Below the pieces are notes generated by a model, which was given only the letters and a program-made list of their open reading frames with translations, did not search any database and was not told the DNA's origin. DNA of 64,000 bases, from positions 434,001 through 498,000 of the forward strand of contig NZ_BAAAYO010000001.1 of NCBI RefSeq assembly GCF_039536325.1, in the 5' to 3' direction. Below, piece by piece: positions 17,972 to 27,342 of the stretch. Positions within the stretch are counted from its first letter, which is position 1, and every line of letters begins with the position of its first letter. The stretch is from Paenibacillus_AB hodogayensis (GTDB lineage: Bacteria; Bacillota; Bacilli; Paenibacillales; NBRC-103111). Position numbers and translations under genes: made by a program.

Positions 17972-19093
17972 GGAGTAAGGGTTCGAAGCTATGGCGGAAA
18001 ACTCCATGAGGGACGTCTCATCGCTTTGAGTGAGCAGTTCCACGGCTAGCCCATGATAGGCCGTGGCATCCGCTTCCCTGTTCATAAGCAGTAGAAGCGC
18101 GACCATCTTGGCATGAAGCCGCTCATTTAGCGGCATGAGCTGCGACCATTTTTTCATCGGGTTCAGGGCAATATCATAGCGATGCTGCCGGGCATAGGTA
18201 TTCGCTACAGCTTCCAGCAGCTCCACATAGCTCAGTTCGAGTTCAGCCTGACGCGAAGCTGCCCACACATAGCCGCTGCCTGTCAAATACCCGTCCCCGT
18301 ATAGTCGGATTGCTCGCAAAGCGTGTGCAAGCGATAACGTTTGCTTGTAAAGGCAATACTCCTCCTCATAAGCGCTAACATCATGATAAGCAACGGCCCA
18401 TTCAAGCCGGTAGCTGCCGCCCGCCGTTTTCGTCTGATTGATGATATTATGTAGGCCACAAATTTCGAGGTCTTTCCGAAGCTGGTAAATCGTCGAATAA
18501 AGCGTAGCTTGCGCTTGCTCCACATCGCGGCCGTTCCAGATATCATCCAGAATTTGTGCTTTGCTGACCGGCTTCCCGTCATGATGATGCAAATAAGCCA
18601 GCAGCTCTCTCCCCTTTGAATTGCGGAATTGGACTTGCTCGCCCTTCTCCGTCGTCACAACAAAAATGCCGAAGCTTTGGACGGATTTCCCCGGCTCTAT
18701 ATCTCCTACATCGGCTTTATAGGGTACGATCCGTTTCATACAGCGTTTCAGGGTCCTGACCAGATCTTCCTTAGTAATCGGTTTGAGCAAGTAATCCACC
18801 GCTTCTACATCAAAGGCTTCGCGGGCGAATTCCTCATAGGCGGTCAGAAAAGCAATCTGGATATCCGGTCGGAACGTTCTCAGTCGTCGCGCCAACTCCA
18901 ACCCATGAATGCCCGGAATTTCCATATCGAGCAGCACCAGATCAATTCGCTCTTCCGCCACCAGCACATATTCCAAAAAACTTTTGGCACTAACAAACAG
19001 TCCGTGAACCTGGACTTCGTTCGCCTCTTGCAGCAGCTTGCCAATTCGATTAAGGGCAGGCTGCTCATCGTCAACGGCAACGACTCCGATCAT
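17963..19093 (-). CDS. Response regulator with winged-helix and BTAD (SARP-like) output
   Basis: 376 residues. The receiver domain has acidic pair DD8-9, phospho-acceptor D56 (LVLLDMEIPG), and the conserved Lys in YLLKPI near residue 106. A winged-helix DNA-binding domain follows (FRNSKGRELLAYLHHHDGKPVSKAQILDDIW), then a bacterial transcriptional activation domain rich in helices (residues about 240-370). The start overlaps the kinase stop by four bases (ATGA), so the two are translationally coupled partners. SARP-like regulators usually activate operons; the target is unknown. Confidence 0.87.
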   Translation of the reverse strand: MIGVVAVDDEQPALNRIGKLLQEANEVQVHGLFVSAKSFLEYVLVAEERIDLVLLDMEIPGIHGLELARRLRTFRPDIQIAFLTAYEEFAREAFDVEAVDYLLKPITKEDLVRTLKRCMKRIVPYKADVGDIEPGKSVQSFGIFVVTTEKGEQVQFRNSKGRELLAYLHHHDGKPVSKAQILDDIWNGRDVEQAQATLYSTIYQLRKDLEICGLHNIINQTKTAGGSYRLEWAVAYHDVSAYEEEYCLYKQTLSLAHALRAIRLYGDGYLTGSGYVWAASRQAELELSYVELLEAVANTYARQHRYDIALNPMKKWSQLMPLNERLHAKMVALLLLMNREADATAYHGLAVELLTQSDETSLMEFSAIASNPYSLF

Positions 19094-22000
19094 GCTAACT
19101 TTTCACCACCTTCGGATCTAATGGCACGCGGAACGCACAGGGTGACCTTGGTGCCGTATCCGTCCCGGCTTTCGATTGCGAGTCCTTGACCATACAGCCG
19201 GAGCAAGCGCTGATGAATATTTTTCAGTCCGACCCCACCGCTTCCTTCTCCTTCTTTCGTGAGGATGGACTGTGCCGCAGCCGGCATTCCTTCGCCGTCG
19301 TCTTCGACGGAAATGACGATTTCTTCCCCCTGCATGCGAACCGTGACCGTCACGGTCCCGCCATTTTCCTTTTTGGTGACACCGTGTCTTACGGCATTTT
19401 CCACTAACGGCTGCAGAGTTAATGGAGGCAGCCAACAACCGGCCTCTTCATCTACCACATAGCGAACGCGCAGTCGCTTTCCGAATCGGGCACGCTCAAT
19501 ATACAAGTAAGCCTCCGCCAGCTCCAGCTCTTTCCGAAGCGAAACCTCTCTCTCTTTGTTTTTGAAATCAAAGCTGCCTCGCAAATACCGGCTTAAGTGC
19601 AGCAGCAAATCATGCGCGTTTTGCGGTTCGTCCAATGACAGAGAGAGAATTGTATTCAGCGTGTTATACAGAAAATGAGGCTTGATCTGCGCCTGAAGGA
19701 ATGCCGTCTCCGAACGGACGACCTCTTCCGCCGAGCGCTTCGTCTCCAGCAAAGAACGTGTTCTCGCTCTAAGCTCATGAGGATGAAAAGGCTTCGTCAG
19801 GAAATCGTTCGCCCCCGCCTCGAAGCCGCAAATCAAATCCTCCATCTCGCTTCGCACCGTCGTCAGCAGAACGGGAAGCTCGGAGAGTGCATACTTTTGA
19901 CGGATAAGGCGGCACGTTTCATAGCCCGAAAGCCCGGGCATCATCACATCCAAGATGACCAATCCGATCCGCCAGCCGTCGCTGTCCAGAAGACGCAAGG
20001 CTTCCTGACCGCTTGCCGCCGTCAAGATCCGGTAAGATTCGCCTGCCAATGCCGCCGTTAACACCTTCAAATTAACGGGATCATCATCGACGGCCAAAAT
20101 GGCTTGTCCGTGCTTGTCTTGGCCGTCCAAATCAAAGATTTCATCTGTTACCGGCTGAGCGGAAGGGAGATGAGACACCGACCATCTGTCTTCAGCCAGC
20201 TGGAATTCGGAAGTCTTGATGTCCCTCCCCTCGCAGACGGGAAGGGTAAAGGAAAACACGGAGCCTTTGCCGGCCTCGGAAGTGACCGAGATTCGACCTC
20301 CATGCAGCTCGATCAATTGTTTCGCGATGCCGAGTCCGAGCCCTACTCCCCCGTATGGCTGGGCAACAGAAGTTTTGGCTTGCTCGTACGCTTGAAAGAT
20401 TATCTCCAGCCGGTCAGCCGGAATCCCGATGCCCGTATCGGCAACGCTAATTTGCAGCATGCTTCCGACCGTATTGGCGCGGACTGTGACTTCCCCCTCA
20501 GACGTAAATTTGATGGCATTGCCGATCAGATTGTACATGATCTGGAGCAGCCGGCTTTCATCGGCAAACGCTAAAGGTAACTCGCCCGGCCACTCCATAC
20601 GAAGCGTGACATCCTTTTCCCCAATATAGTGTCGGAACACTTCCTGTTGTGCCGACACGATGGCACGGATATCGATCGGACGTTGCTGCAATCGAATGCC
20701 GCCATTCTTCAATAAGGATAAGTCTAGAATATCGTTGATCAAATTGGACAGCCTGCGGCTCACCGAGATGATGAGCGCAAGCTTCTCCCGCTCAGATTCG
20801 CCCAGAGAACCGGCCTTTCCGTCGAACAAAGCCATTGATAAATTCATGATTCCGTGAACCGGCGTCTTCAGTTCATGTGAGGTGTTGGCCAGAAACTCGT
20901 CCTTCATACGGTCCATCGCCATCAATTCATCCGTCATGCTTTCAATCGTACGATAGGCGTTTGTGAACCGCCTGGCCAGTTCCAGCGCTTCAATAATAAC
21001 CAGAAGAAGAAAACCATAGGTTCCTAGCTGTACATCGGTTCCAATCATCATGTCATTGCTGTATAAAATATCATGAACGGCCGTGGCGACGAAAAGGAGC
21101 CACCCGGACAGCTGTAGCAACGCTCCTTTGCGGCCGCGCCACAAAGCGAGTGTGAAGCCACAGAGGATGTAAGCAAAGCCGAATAGCGAGACTAACTGAA
21201 AATAACCGATCGTACTCGTGAACCATTCGGTAGGAAGCAGCACGACCGTCCCGACAAAACCGCATCCGATCCATGCGAGCACTTTGATCGCGGTACCGTT
21301 AAATTCCTTCGGATACAATTCGCGAACGAACAGCATGGCGATTGCGACTCCGCCGTAAAAAGTCAAATACTCCATAGCGATAACAAGGCGGATGTCCACA
21401 TACGGAATGATATGGACCAAATAAATGTCGCCTACCACCAATTGACGGACAGCTCCAAGCAAACAACAGATGGCGAAGTATAAAGACGATCTTTCCGCCC
21501 TGCGCAGCAAAAATATAGCAATTTGGTACAAACCGAGCATCGCGCATCCGCCGAATACCGCCATGTCGACAATCGTGCTGCGTTCCTTCATAGCCATCAT
21601 CTGACGTTCATCACCCAGCGTCAGGCTAAACCAGATGCCTCCCTGTGGGTAAAGATGATTAGCCACCTGAATGAGCAGAACAAACTCGCCTGCCGGCGGA
21701 TCAAAAGCGACCGTTTGCGGTAAATAGGCAAACTGCATGTCTGAGAGATCCGCTGCAACCGTTCCAGCTTCCGCAAGAACCCGATCGTTGATCATCATCT
21801 TGTACGCAGGAGCAATTGCCGGAATTTGGAGACCGAGCGAGCCCGTATGTCCGTTCGTCAGCACCTTCAAGCGGTACGTTGCATAGCCGTGACCCGGCAA
21901 TCCGTTTTTCGTCCAAACACCTGGGACTTTCGCGAACCTATCGCGAGTAACGGCTTGTTCGTTCCCATCGAAACGGTCGTCATTCGTCAACAACCGCTCC

Positions 22001-22206
22001 CACTGGAAAGACCAACTTCCGTTCAGTCGTATGGGGCCATCTTGTTCCAAACTCCATTGCCGCAAGTCCAGCACGCCGTCCTGAACACGAGGCTGGACTT
22101 TAGAGGAAGTCAGCCCATTCGGCGGCCATCCCAAAGCGGTCAGCAAAACGAGCACAACTATCCCAAGCGCCGCAAATCGGCTTCTCCTGCTATGAGCCTT
22201 TTTCAC
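19090..22206 (-). CDS. Double-core hybrid sensor histidine kinase with 7TMR-DISM input
   Basis: About 1,038 residues. GTG 22206 is chosen because AAGGTG lies six bases upstream; a GTG at 22215 is also in frame. Order: one N-terminal helix, an extracellular 7TMR-DISM sensor (about 40-190), seven membrane helices (about 210-415), HisKA with phospho-His in NTSHELKTP (about 447), HATPase (NLIGNAIKFT; GLGLGIAKQLIELHGG), receiver (ILAVDDDPVN; LVILDVMMPG), then a second kinase core of LytS type (IKPHFLYNTLNTIL) with its own HATPase (LVENAVRHGV). Two complete catalytic modules in one chain suggest signal integration before transfer to the regulator at 17963-19093. Confidence 0.9.
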   Translation of the reverse strand: MKKAHSRRSRFAALGIVVLVLLTALGWPPNGLTSSKVQPRVQDGVLDLRQWSLEQDGPIRLNGSWSFQWERLLTNDDRFDGNEQAVTRDRFAKVPGVWTKNGLPGHGYATYRLKVLTNGHTGSLGLQIPAIAPAYKMMINDRVLAEAGTVAADLSDMQFAYLPQTVAFDPPAGEFVLLIQVANHLYPQGGIWFSLTLGDERQMMAMKERSTIVDMAVFGGCAMLGLYQIAIFLLRRAERSSLYFAICCLLGAVRQLVVGDIYLVHIIPYVDIRLVIAMEYLTFYGGVAIAMLFVRELYPKEFNGTAIKVLAWIGCGFVGTVVLLPTEWFTSTIGYFQLVSLFGFAYILCGFTLALWRGRKGALLQLSGWLLFVATAVHDILYSNDMMIGTDVQLGTYGFLLLVIIEALELARRFTNAYRTIESMTDELMAMDRMKDEFLANTSHELKTPVHGIMNLSMALFDGKAGSLGESEREKLALIISVSRRLSNLINDILDLSLLKNGGIRLQQRPIDIRAIVSAQQEVFRHYIGEKDVTLRMEWPGELPLAFADESRLLQIMYNLIGNAIKFTSEGEVTVRANTVGSMLQISVADTGIGIPADRLEIIFQAYEQAKTSVAQPYGGVGLGLGIAKQLIELHGGRISVTSEAGKGSVFSFTLPVCEGRDIKTSEFQLAEDRWSVSHLPSAQPVTDEIFDLDGQDKHGQAILAVDDDPVNLKVLTAALAGESYRILTAASGQEALRLLDSDGWRIGLVILDVMMPGLSGYETCRLIRQKYALSELPVLLTTVRSEMEDLICGFEAGANDFLTKPFHPHELRARTRSLLETKRSAEEVVRSETAFLQAQIKPHFLYNTLNTILSLSLDEPQNAHDLLLHLSRYLRGSFDFKNKEREVSLRKELELAEAYLYIERARFGKRLRVRYVVDEEAGCWLPPLTLQPLVENAVRHGVTKKENGGTVTVTVRMQGEEIVISVEDDGEGMPAAAQSILTKEGEGSGGVGLKNIHQRLLRLYGQGLAIESRDGYGTKVTLCVPRAIRSEGGEKLA

Positions 22207-22511
22207 CCTAATCACCTTAGTCTCTGTTTCGACAATCTCTCTTTAAAAAACAATCCCTTTGCATTCGATTCGACAACGTACGGCAATATCCTCCCTCCGG
22301 ACAGCATCAAACCGGCCCCAGCCTAAAGGAAAATGTAGATCATAGTTTAATCCAGTACAGTTTATTCGACAAAATACTTAATAGACGTTCAAACCTTACA
22401 TGAAACGCTTTCTTTTCAGTTTACACAGTAGTTCTTTGCGCTAGAATGATGTTACGGTTATGCAGAATCCCTTGCAGGAATCGCTACAATGGCTAAGGAG
22501 ACTTGATTGGG

Positions 22512-24668
22512 ATGTTATGGAAGAGTATTTTCACTTTGGTTAGGTCGTCCCCGTTTCTCATATTTCTTATTTTGATTGGTGCCGTCATCGACCTTATCTT
22601 CCGTTACCTCTCCTCCCTCAGCTATAAATACTTGATTGACCTTGCCATTCTCCCACGTGACGGTAAGGCTTTGGCAATCATTATCGTCGCTTTGCTGATC
22701 CTTGGATTTACTAATGTGCTGACCGGTATATCCTCCGATTATGCCAAAGCCCGGTTAGGTTCGAATTTATTATTCGAATATCGGATACGGCTATACCAGC
22801 ACATGCAGATGCAATCGCAGCGCTTCTACAAGAGATTCGGGGTAGGAGACCTGCTTGCCCGATATACCGATGACATTCCTGCCATTCAATCAGCCTTAAT
22901 CTATATCATGACCGGAGGCCTCCTTTCCATCACCAGCGTTATCGTTGGGCTTGCGATTCTCTTTTCGCTGGAATGGAAGCTGACGCTGGTAACCCTAGCC
23001 GGTTCCGCTCTCTTGTTTGCACCCTATCGCATGCTCAAGTCACGTTCTCTAGCATTGGGTGAAGCTTATTACAAGCAACTGGATCATTTTAATGGTTCGG
23101 TTGACGAACATATTAAGGCATATCGCGTCATTCGGGCGTTCGATTTGCGCAGCGCCATGTTGAACAAGGTCGAAGCAAATCTTCGTACCATGCTCTCGAT
23201 CGGCGTTCAGCGGAATTTCGTCAGCTCAAATCTAAACCGGCTGCCAATGCTCGTCATCTCGATTCTGACCGCAGTGATACTCGCTTACGGCGGTTACTTG
23301 ACCTTCAACGGAAGTCTTACCATCGGCGAGTTCATCGCCTACAACTCTATCTTTTTCACAGTTGGCACGTCCTTGTTCGGTGTTACATCTATTCTGCCTT
23401 TTATATTATCGGCTCGTACGAGCCTAGATCGCTTGCAGCAAGTGTTGGACTGGGAACCTGACGTTATCGAGCAAGGCGGGCAGGAACTCTCTCCCCTCCG
23501 TTCGGACATAGTGTTCCGTGACGTCAACTTCGCCTATGTTTCTGGTGAACCGGTGCTGCGGAACCTGAATCTGACCATACCGGACTGGGGCTTTACTTCT
23601 ATAGTCGGTCCCAGCGGGGCCGGGAAAAGCACGGTGCTGCAACTGATGCTAAGGTTTTCCGATCCCCAAACCGGAGTCGTGCTCTACGACGGTCAAGATA
23701 TTAAGAATGTTCAATATGCCTCCCTACTTAGGCAGGTAGGGGTTGTTTTCCAAGATTCTGTCTTGTTCCATACTTCTATTCGGGATAACATTCGCATCGG
23801 CAGCCCCGAAGCGACCCAAGAACAAATCGAGGAGGCGGCGCGAGCGGCCGAAATTCATGATACGATCATTGGATTTAGAGAGGGTTATGACACTCTCGTC
23901 AGTCATTACGGGGACAGTCTGTCCGGAGGACAACGGCAACGGATCGCCCTGGCTCGGGCACTCGTGCGAAAACCGCGCATTCTATTCCTGGACGAGGCCA
24001 CTTCAGCCCTGGATCCCGATACCGAGCGATCCGTAAATGAGACGATCCGTACATTAGGGCGGCGCATGTCAATAGTATCGGTCACACACCGATTGGCTTA
24101 TGCCGCCTTATCCGACCGAATCGTCGTGCTTCGCCAAGGGAGCGTGGCCGAAACCGGGACCCATGAGGAACTGCTGGAACGCAATGGCGAATACCGTCAA
24201 ATGTGGGATAAGCAGCAAGGGTTCATGCTTGCCCACGGCAGCGGTAACGCCTGTGTCCGGTCAGATCGTTTACGCAAGCTCCCTTTCTTTAGCAGTCTCG
24301 ATTCCGAAGCCTTGGATGAGATCTCCCAACTATTCGTCATGGAGAAGTTTGAAGCTGGCGCAACGGTCGTCGAGCAAGGAGATCAGGGGGACAAATTTTA
24401 CTTGATTGCAAGAGGCAAAGTCGAAGTTCTTATCTCCGCAGGCTTAGGCGAACGACGAAAAGTAGCATCGTTGGAAGACGGGGATCATTTCGGTGAAATC
24501 GCGCTCATGCAGCATATTCCAAGGACGGCTACCATCGTTACCGTTACGGCTTGTTGGTTCTTATCCTTGTCCTACGACCACTTTCATCCGCTTGTGATGC
24601 GTTATCCCGCCATCCGGGAAGGACTGGAAGCAACGTTAAGATCGCGAATGCAAAGGAGAGATGATTGA
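22512..24668 (+). CDS. ABC exporter (permease-ATPase fusion) with C-terminal cyclic-nucleotide-binding domain
   Basis: About 718 residues from ATG 22512 (AAGGAG eleven bases upstream; an in-frame TTG at 22503 is too close to it). Six membrane helices form the exporter core, followed by an ATPase with Walker A GPSGAGKS, signature LSGGQRQR and Walker B ILFLDEATSALD. The last 130 residues are a cNMP-binding fold (LPFFSSLDSEALDEI; GDKFYLIARGKVEV; DHFGEIALMQHIPRTATI), containing the phosphate-binding cassette pattern FGExAL...RTAT. Such tails may gate transport by nucleotide or act structurally. A GNAT-like protein gene overlaps its stop, and a small peptide gene and another GNAT-like gene follow. 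Confidence 0.9.
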   Translation: MLWKSIFTLVRSSPFLIFLILIGAVIDLIFRYLSSLSYKYLIDLAILPRDGKALAIIIVALLILGFTNVLTGISSDYAKARLGSNLLFEYRIRLYQHMQMQSQRFYKRFGVGDLLARYTDDIPAIQSALIYIMTGGLLSITSVIVGLAILFSLEWKLTLVTLAGSALLFAPYRMLKSRSLALGEAYYKQLDHFNGSVDEHIKAYRVIRAFDLRSAMLNKVEANLRTMLSIGVQRNFVSSNLNRLPMLVISILTAVILAYGGYLTFNGSLTIGEFIAYNSIFFTVGTSLFGVTSILPFILSARTSLDRLQQVLDWEPDVIEQGGQELSPLRSDIVFRDVNFAYVSGEPVLRNLNLTIPDWGFTSIVGPSGAGKSTVLQLMLRFSDPQTGVVLYDGQDIKNVQYASLLRQVGVVFQDSVLFHTSIRDNIRIGSPEATQEQIEEAARAAEIHDTIIGFREGYDTLVSHYGDSLSGGQRQRIALARALVRKPRILFLDEATSALDPDTERSVNETIRTLGRRMSIVSVTHRLAYAALSDRIVVLRQGSVAETGTHEELLERNGEYRQMWDKQQGFMLAHGSGNACVRSDRLRKLPFFSSLDSEALDEISQLFVMEKFEAGATVVEQGDQGDKFYLIARGKVEVLISAGLGERRKVASLEDGDHFGEIALMQHIPRTATIVTVTACWFLSLSYDHFHPLVMRYPAIREGLEATLRSRMQRRDD

Positions 24669-25192
24669 TGCTTCAATGGATATCCGCTAGCTCGGAGCAA
24701 ATGAAGGAAGATGGGCTCCTATTCATTTGCCGACATGCAGAGTCGCTGGGGCTCCCGTATCAGTGGAGTACGACTGTGAACTTGCTGTATACCTCCCTCT
24801 ACGACTCCGGTTTCATGCTTGCTCTGGATGAGCAAAGGCTGGTCAGAGGGGTAATAGCATATACGTATGGGACCGCAAAAGACAAAAGTGCGGATCAGAC
24901 CCGGATTGAAGTCGTCCTACTCTATCTTGAGGCTCCATACGGCACAGGAATAAGATTTGTAGAAGCAATGAAAGCCCTAATTGAACGGGAGCTAGAATTC
25001 CCCCATCCGATTCGCGAGATCGATTTTTTTTGCACGCCGACGGATATACGTCGAAGGCTTTTTGGCAAAATCGCTTCACTCCGTAATACGAAATTGCATT
25101 CCTGTGGAATGCTCGACTCTTACTTCACGACTATCGAGCGAATTCGGCAATATGTCGATCGGATCAATAGACCCAAACCTTTGAAGTTGTGA
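24668..25192 (+). CDS. GNAT-like protein, translationally coupled to the exporter
   Basis: 174 residues, ATG overlapping the exporter stop (TGATG). Not a confident family match. The order SGFMLALDEQRLVRGVIAY, a strand VVLLYLEAPYGTGIRFVEAM and a late helix RRRLFGKIASL fit the GNAT acyltransferase fold, though the acetyl-CoA loop is not canonical. A similar protein is encoded at 25477. Position and coupling suggest that it acts on, or protects against, the exported substrate. A shared terminator follows. Confidence 0.6.
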   Translation: MLQWISASSEQMKEDGLLFICRHAESLGLPYQWSTTVNLLYTSLYDSGFMLALDEQRLVRGVIAYTYGTAKDKSADQTRIEVVLLYLEAPYGTGIRFVEAMKALIERELEFPHPIREIDFFCTPTDIRRRLFGKIASLRNTKLHSCGMLDSYFTTIERIRQYVDRINRPKPLKL

Positions 25193-25230
25193 GCGGGCGT
25201 CTACGCAAATTATTTCTTATCAGCGCATAA

Positions 25231-25264
25231 AGAAGGACCAGCATTGCTGCTGGCCTCCCTTCTA
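25231..25264. terminator. Bidirectional hairpin between exporter operon and mini-peptide gene
   Basis: GAAGGACCAGCA-ttgc-TGCTGGCCTCCCTTC forms a strong hairpin (CCAGCA/TGCTGG plus AAGGA/TCCCTT with a short bulge). It sits after the GNAT-like gene on the plus strand and after the peptide gene on the minus strand. T runs are weak on both sides. Confidence 0.55.
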
Positions 25265-25272
25265 TCCGCTTA

Positions 25273-25366
25273 TTAGCAACCAATTTTACGACCGGTCGAT
25301 GGATCCGTCGTCGCGTCTAGGAAGTACTTCCCACAAAGCTGGCACATTGCACCCGGATTGGCCCAT
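25273..25366 (-). CDS. Very small Cys-containing peptide gene, apparently frameshifted by one base
   Basis: The minus strand carries an unusually complete Shine-Dalgarno, AAGGAGGTGATC (25372-25383), then ATG at 25366. The frame from that ATG gives 26 residues starting MGQSGCNVPAL and stops at 25286. One base shifted, the stretch reads ANPGAMCQLCGKYFLD, then ATTDPSTGRKIGC and a stop at 25273. This looks more like a real peptide (three Cys, CxxC, C-terminal Cys) and would follow ATG directly if one G of the GGG after AT were absent. Either a sequencing slip or a point mutation is likely. An AT-rich promoter region lies upstream and a hairpin downstream. A role as substrate of the neighbouring exporter is inference. 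Confidence 0.4.
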
Positions 25367-25476
25367 TTCCGATCACCTCCTTCGATTGAAATTGTTTTTA
25401 ATATATAATCTTTTTAAGTAAAAAACAAGTATTATATGAAAATTTTTCTATAAATAATATTAAAGAGGTGTCTAGG

Positions 25477-25983
25477 TTGATTCGATTCGAAGTTTGCACG
25501 ACTACTTTTCACTGGAGCCAATTCACGGAATTTTATATCCGGCATCGAACACACATTATCCCCTACTACCGGGTTAGCCTAACGTTGAAGGATGTGAGGG
25601 ACTACATGCAACAGGGCCGGGCCGCCCTTATACGGAATGAAGCCGATTTGGTTGTCGGGATTGGCTGTTTCGTTCTTGGTCTGCAGGAGGACGATTTCAA
25701 GGACAAAGCTATTGCGGTACTGGGCAATAGCTGCTTCATCGAGAAATATCGAAACAACAGAACGTTCCTTCGCGGCTTGCAGAAATTAGCCATGGAAATC
25801 GAAGATGCCAATCCTCATGTGAGGGAAGTCAGAATCCCGACATCCGCGGATAATGACTATACGAACCGCCTCTACCGAAAGCTCACCAATAGAATGCATA
25901 CGTATGATTCCAATTACGGAAAGGTGAATGTATACTCGATGCCCTTCGAGGAATATAAAGACTTCTGCTCTCGGTTTCGCTGA
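25477..25983 (+). CDS. GNAT-like protein
   Basis: 168 residues from TTG 25477 (AAAGAGGTG six bases upstream). Strands ALIRNEADLVVGIGCFVLG and AIAVLGNSCFIEKYRNNRTFLRGLQKLA and a late ADNDYTNRLYRKLT helix match the order of GNAT acyltransferases, including an RNN turn where acetyl-CoA pyrophosphate would sit. Similar in layout to the protein at 24668. Divergent from the mini-peptide gene. No substrate can be named. The region 25984-26169 downstream holds only a weak imperfect hairpin near 26056. Confidence 0.6.
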   Translation: MIRFEVCTTTFHWSQFTEFYIRHRTHIIPYYRVSLTLKDVRDYMQQGRAALIRNEADLVVGIGCFVLGLQEDDFKDKAIAVLGNSCFIEKYRNNRTFLRGLQKLAMEIEDANPHVREVRIPTSADNDYTNRLYRKLTNRMHTYDSNYGKVNVYSMPFEEYKDFCSRFR

Positions 25984-26169
25984 GTATCCATTTTAACAGA
26001 TAGTAACAGGTTCGTACGGACAAAATAGATTTAGGCATCGTATTCTTATAATCTAAAAAAGCTGCCGGGCTGCTCCAGTAGCTTTCAAAATGAACTCCAG
26101 CATGCGCGTCATCTTATACGATGGAAGGGCGAAAAGGGGGCCGGCCAGCGCCGCTCATTAGTCAAATAG

Positions 26170-26355
26170 AGGCACCTTTGGGGACTTGTATTCAAAGGTT
26201 TCACTGCTTCTTCTAAAGGAATTTCCATCCCTAAGGACGTCCTGAAGGCTGGAGAGGCTAAGCTTGCCGAACGGATAGCATGCCTCTGCCCTAGCCGCTC
26301 TGAGAGCTGGGCTCGTGAGCGAGCTAAGCGTATAGGAAAGGCAGAAAAATGTTGA
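26170..26355 (+). pseudogene. Unidentified gene fragment
   Basis: About 60 codons in one frame with protein-like composition: FKGFTASSKGISIPKDVLK, then AGEAKLAERIACLCPSRSES and WARERAKRIGKAEKC, bounded by stops and without a start site. The helical, Arg/Lys-rich character suggests the middle of a DNA-binding protein, perhaps a transposase, but I do not recognise the family. It lies at the left edge of an AT-rich block. Confidence 0.35.
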
Positions 26356-26469
26356 CAAACTATTAGCTGGTTTTAGTTCAACAAACGAAAGGAAGTACCA
26401 TTTACAATCTCCATCAGTCAAAGCTTTCTTTCATAAAAGAGACAATAAAAAAAGACAATCGATTTCACT

Positions 26470-27342
26470 CTAATTGTCCCTTTTTATTAACTCTTCCATA
26501 TGGGTGATGAAATTGAAATCCTTATCAATACTCGATAGCCAATCATCAGTTATAAAATTGACGCTATTCATCTCAGTATCTAACAGCGCAATACTACCAG
26601 GTCGGACTCTCCTGAGTTCACCATCATCTCTAAGATCGACCAATACATTAAGTCCTAGATATGTCGTGCTCCCGAAAGTTCTAGGACCATTCATATGATG
26701 GTAGTGACCCGCAATAACATATTTGGGCTGTATTGCTCCAATTAAATCTGAAATTAAAGTCGAGCCTTGTGTTTGACCATGATAGTTTGTACCGATTCCA
26801 AATGGTGCATCGTGTGTAATCAAAATATCAATTTCACGAGGAGGCATTTGAATAAGTTTTCCGTAAGCAACAGGATCAATTGATTTTGGTTGTTGCGTTA
26901 ATGTTTGTATCCCACCTAGAAAAGCAATTTTTAAATTATCTTCATTCATAATGGTGCCGTCGGTTACGTAATAGTACAAATCAAACGGATCAATGTTAAC
27001 AATGCCCTGCTCTGCTTGTAGACTTTTGGAATTAAGCCAGTCGAAGTCTTCATGATTGCCACGGATAAAATAAATACGATTAAGATACTTCTCCCGTATG
27101 TAACGAATGTTCTTTTCCAATCTTCCTTCTGCTGTTAAAAAACGACTAAAATCTAATTCAGCTGGATCCTGTCGTACATACTTCTCGCTCCTAACTTCTT
27201 CACTCGGTTCAGGATATGCCCCTAAGTCGCCAACCTGGATAATCAAATCAAGCTTCTTTTTTGTACGAATTTGCCATTCACTTAGAACTGCTAAGGTATG
27301 TAACACTCTACCATGAGTATCACCGACAAACGCAATTAACAA
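26470..27342 (-). CDS. Calcineurin-type metallophosphoesterase
   Basis: 290 residues from ATG 27342. All metal-binding motifs are present: GDTHGR at residue 7, GDLG near 38, GNHED near 96, THDAP near 173 and GHYHH near 216. Likely a cytoplasmic phosphodiesterase or phosphatase; the substrate is not predictable. Codon use is clearly more AT-rich than in the serC or nrdJ regions, and the gene sits among transposition remnants, which suggests horizontal acquisition. No partner gene is evident. Confidence 0.85.
   Translation of the reverse strand: MLIAFVGDTHGRVLHTLAVLSEWQIRTKKKLDLIIQVGDLGAYPEPSEEVRSEKYVRQDPAELDFSRFLTAEGRLEKNIRYIREKYLNRIYFIRGNHEDFDWLNSKSLQAEQGIVNIDPFDLYYYVTDGTIMNEDNLKIAFLGGIQTLTQQPKSIDPVAYGKLIQMPPREIDILITHDAPFGIGTNYHGQTQGSTLISDLIGAIQPKYVIAGHYHHMNGPRTFGSTTYLGLNVLVDLRDDGELRRVRPGSIALLDTEMNSVNFITDDWLSSIDKDFNFITHMEELIKRDN

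Noticed and set aside
26158..26421. 87-codon minus-strand open frame.
   Set aside because: The plus strand of the same stretch reads as a more protein-like fragment (26170-26355); neither has a start site.
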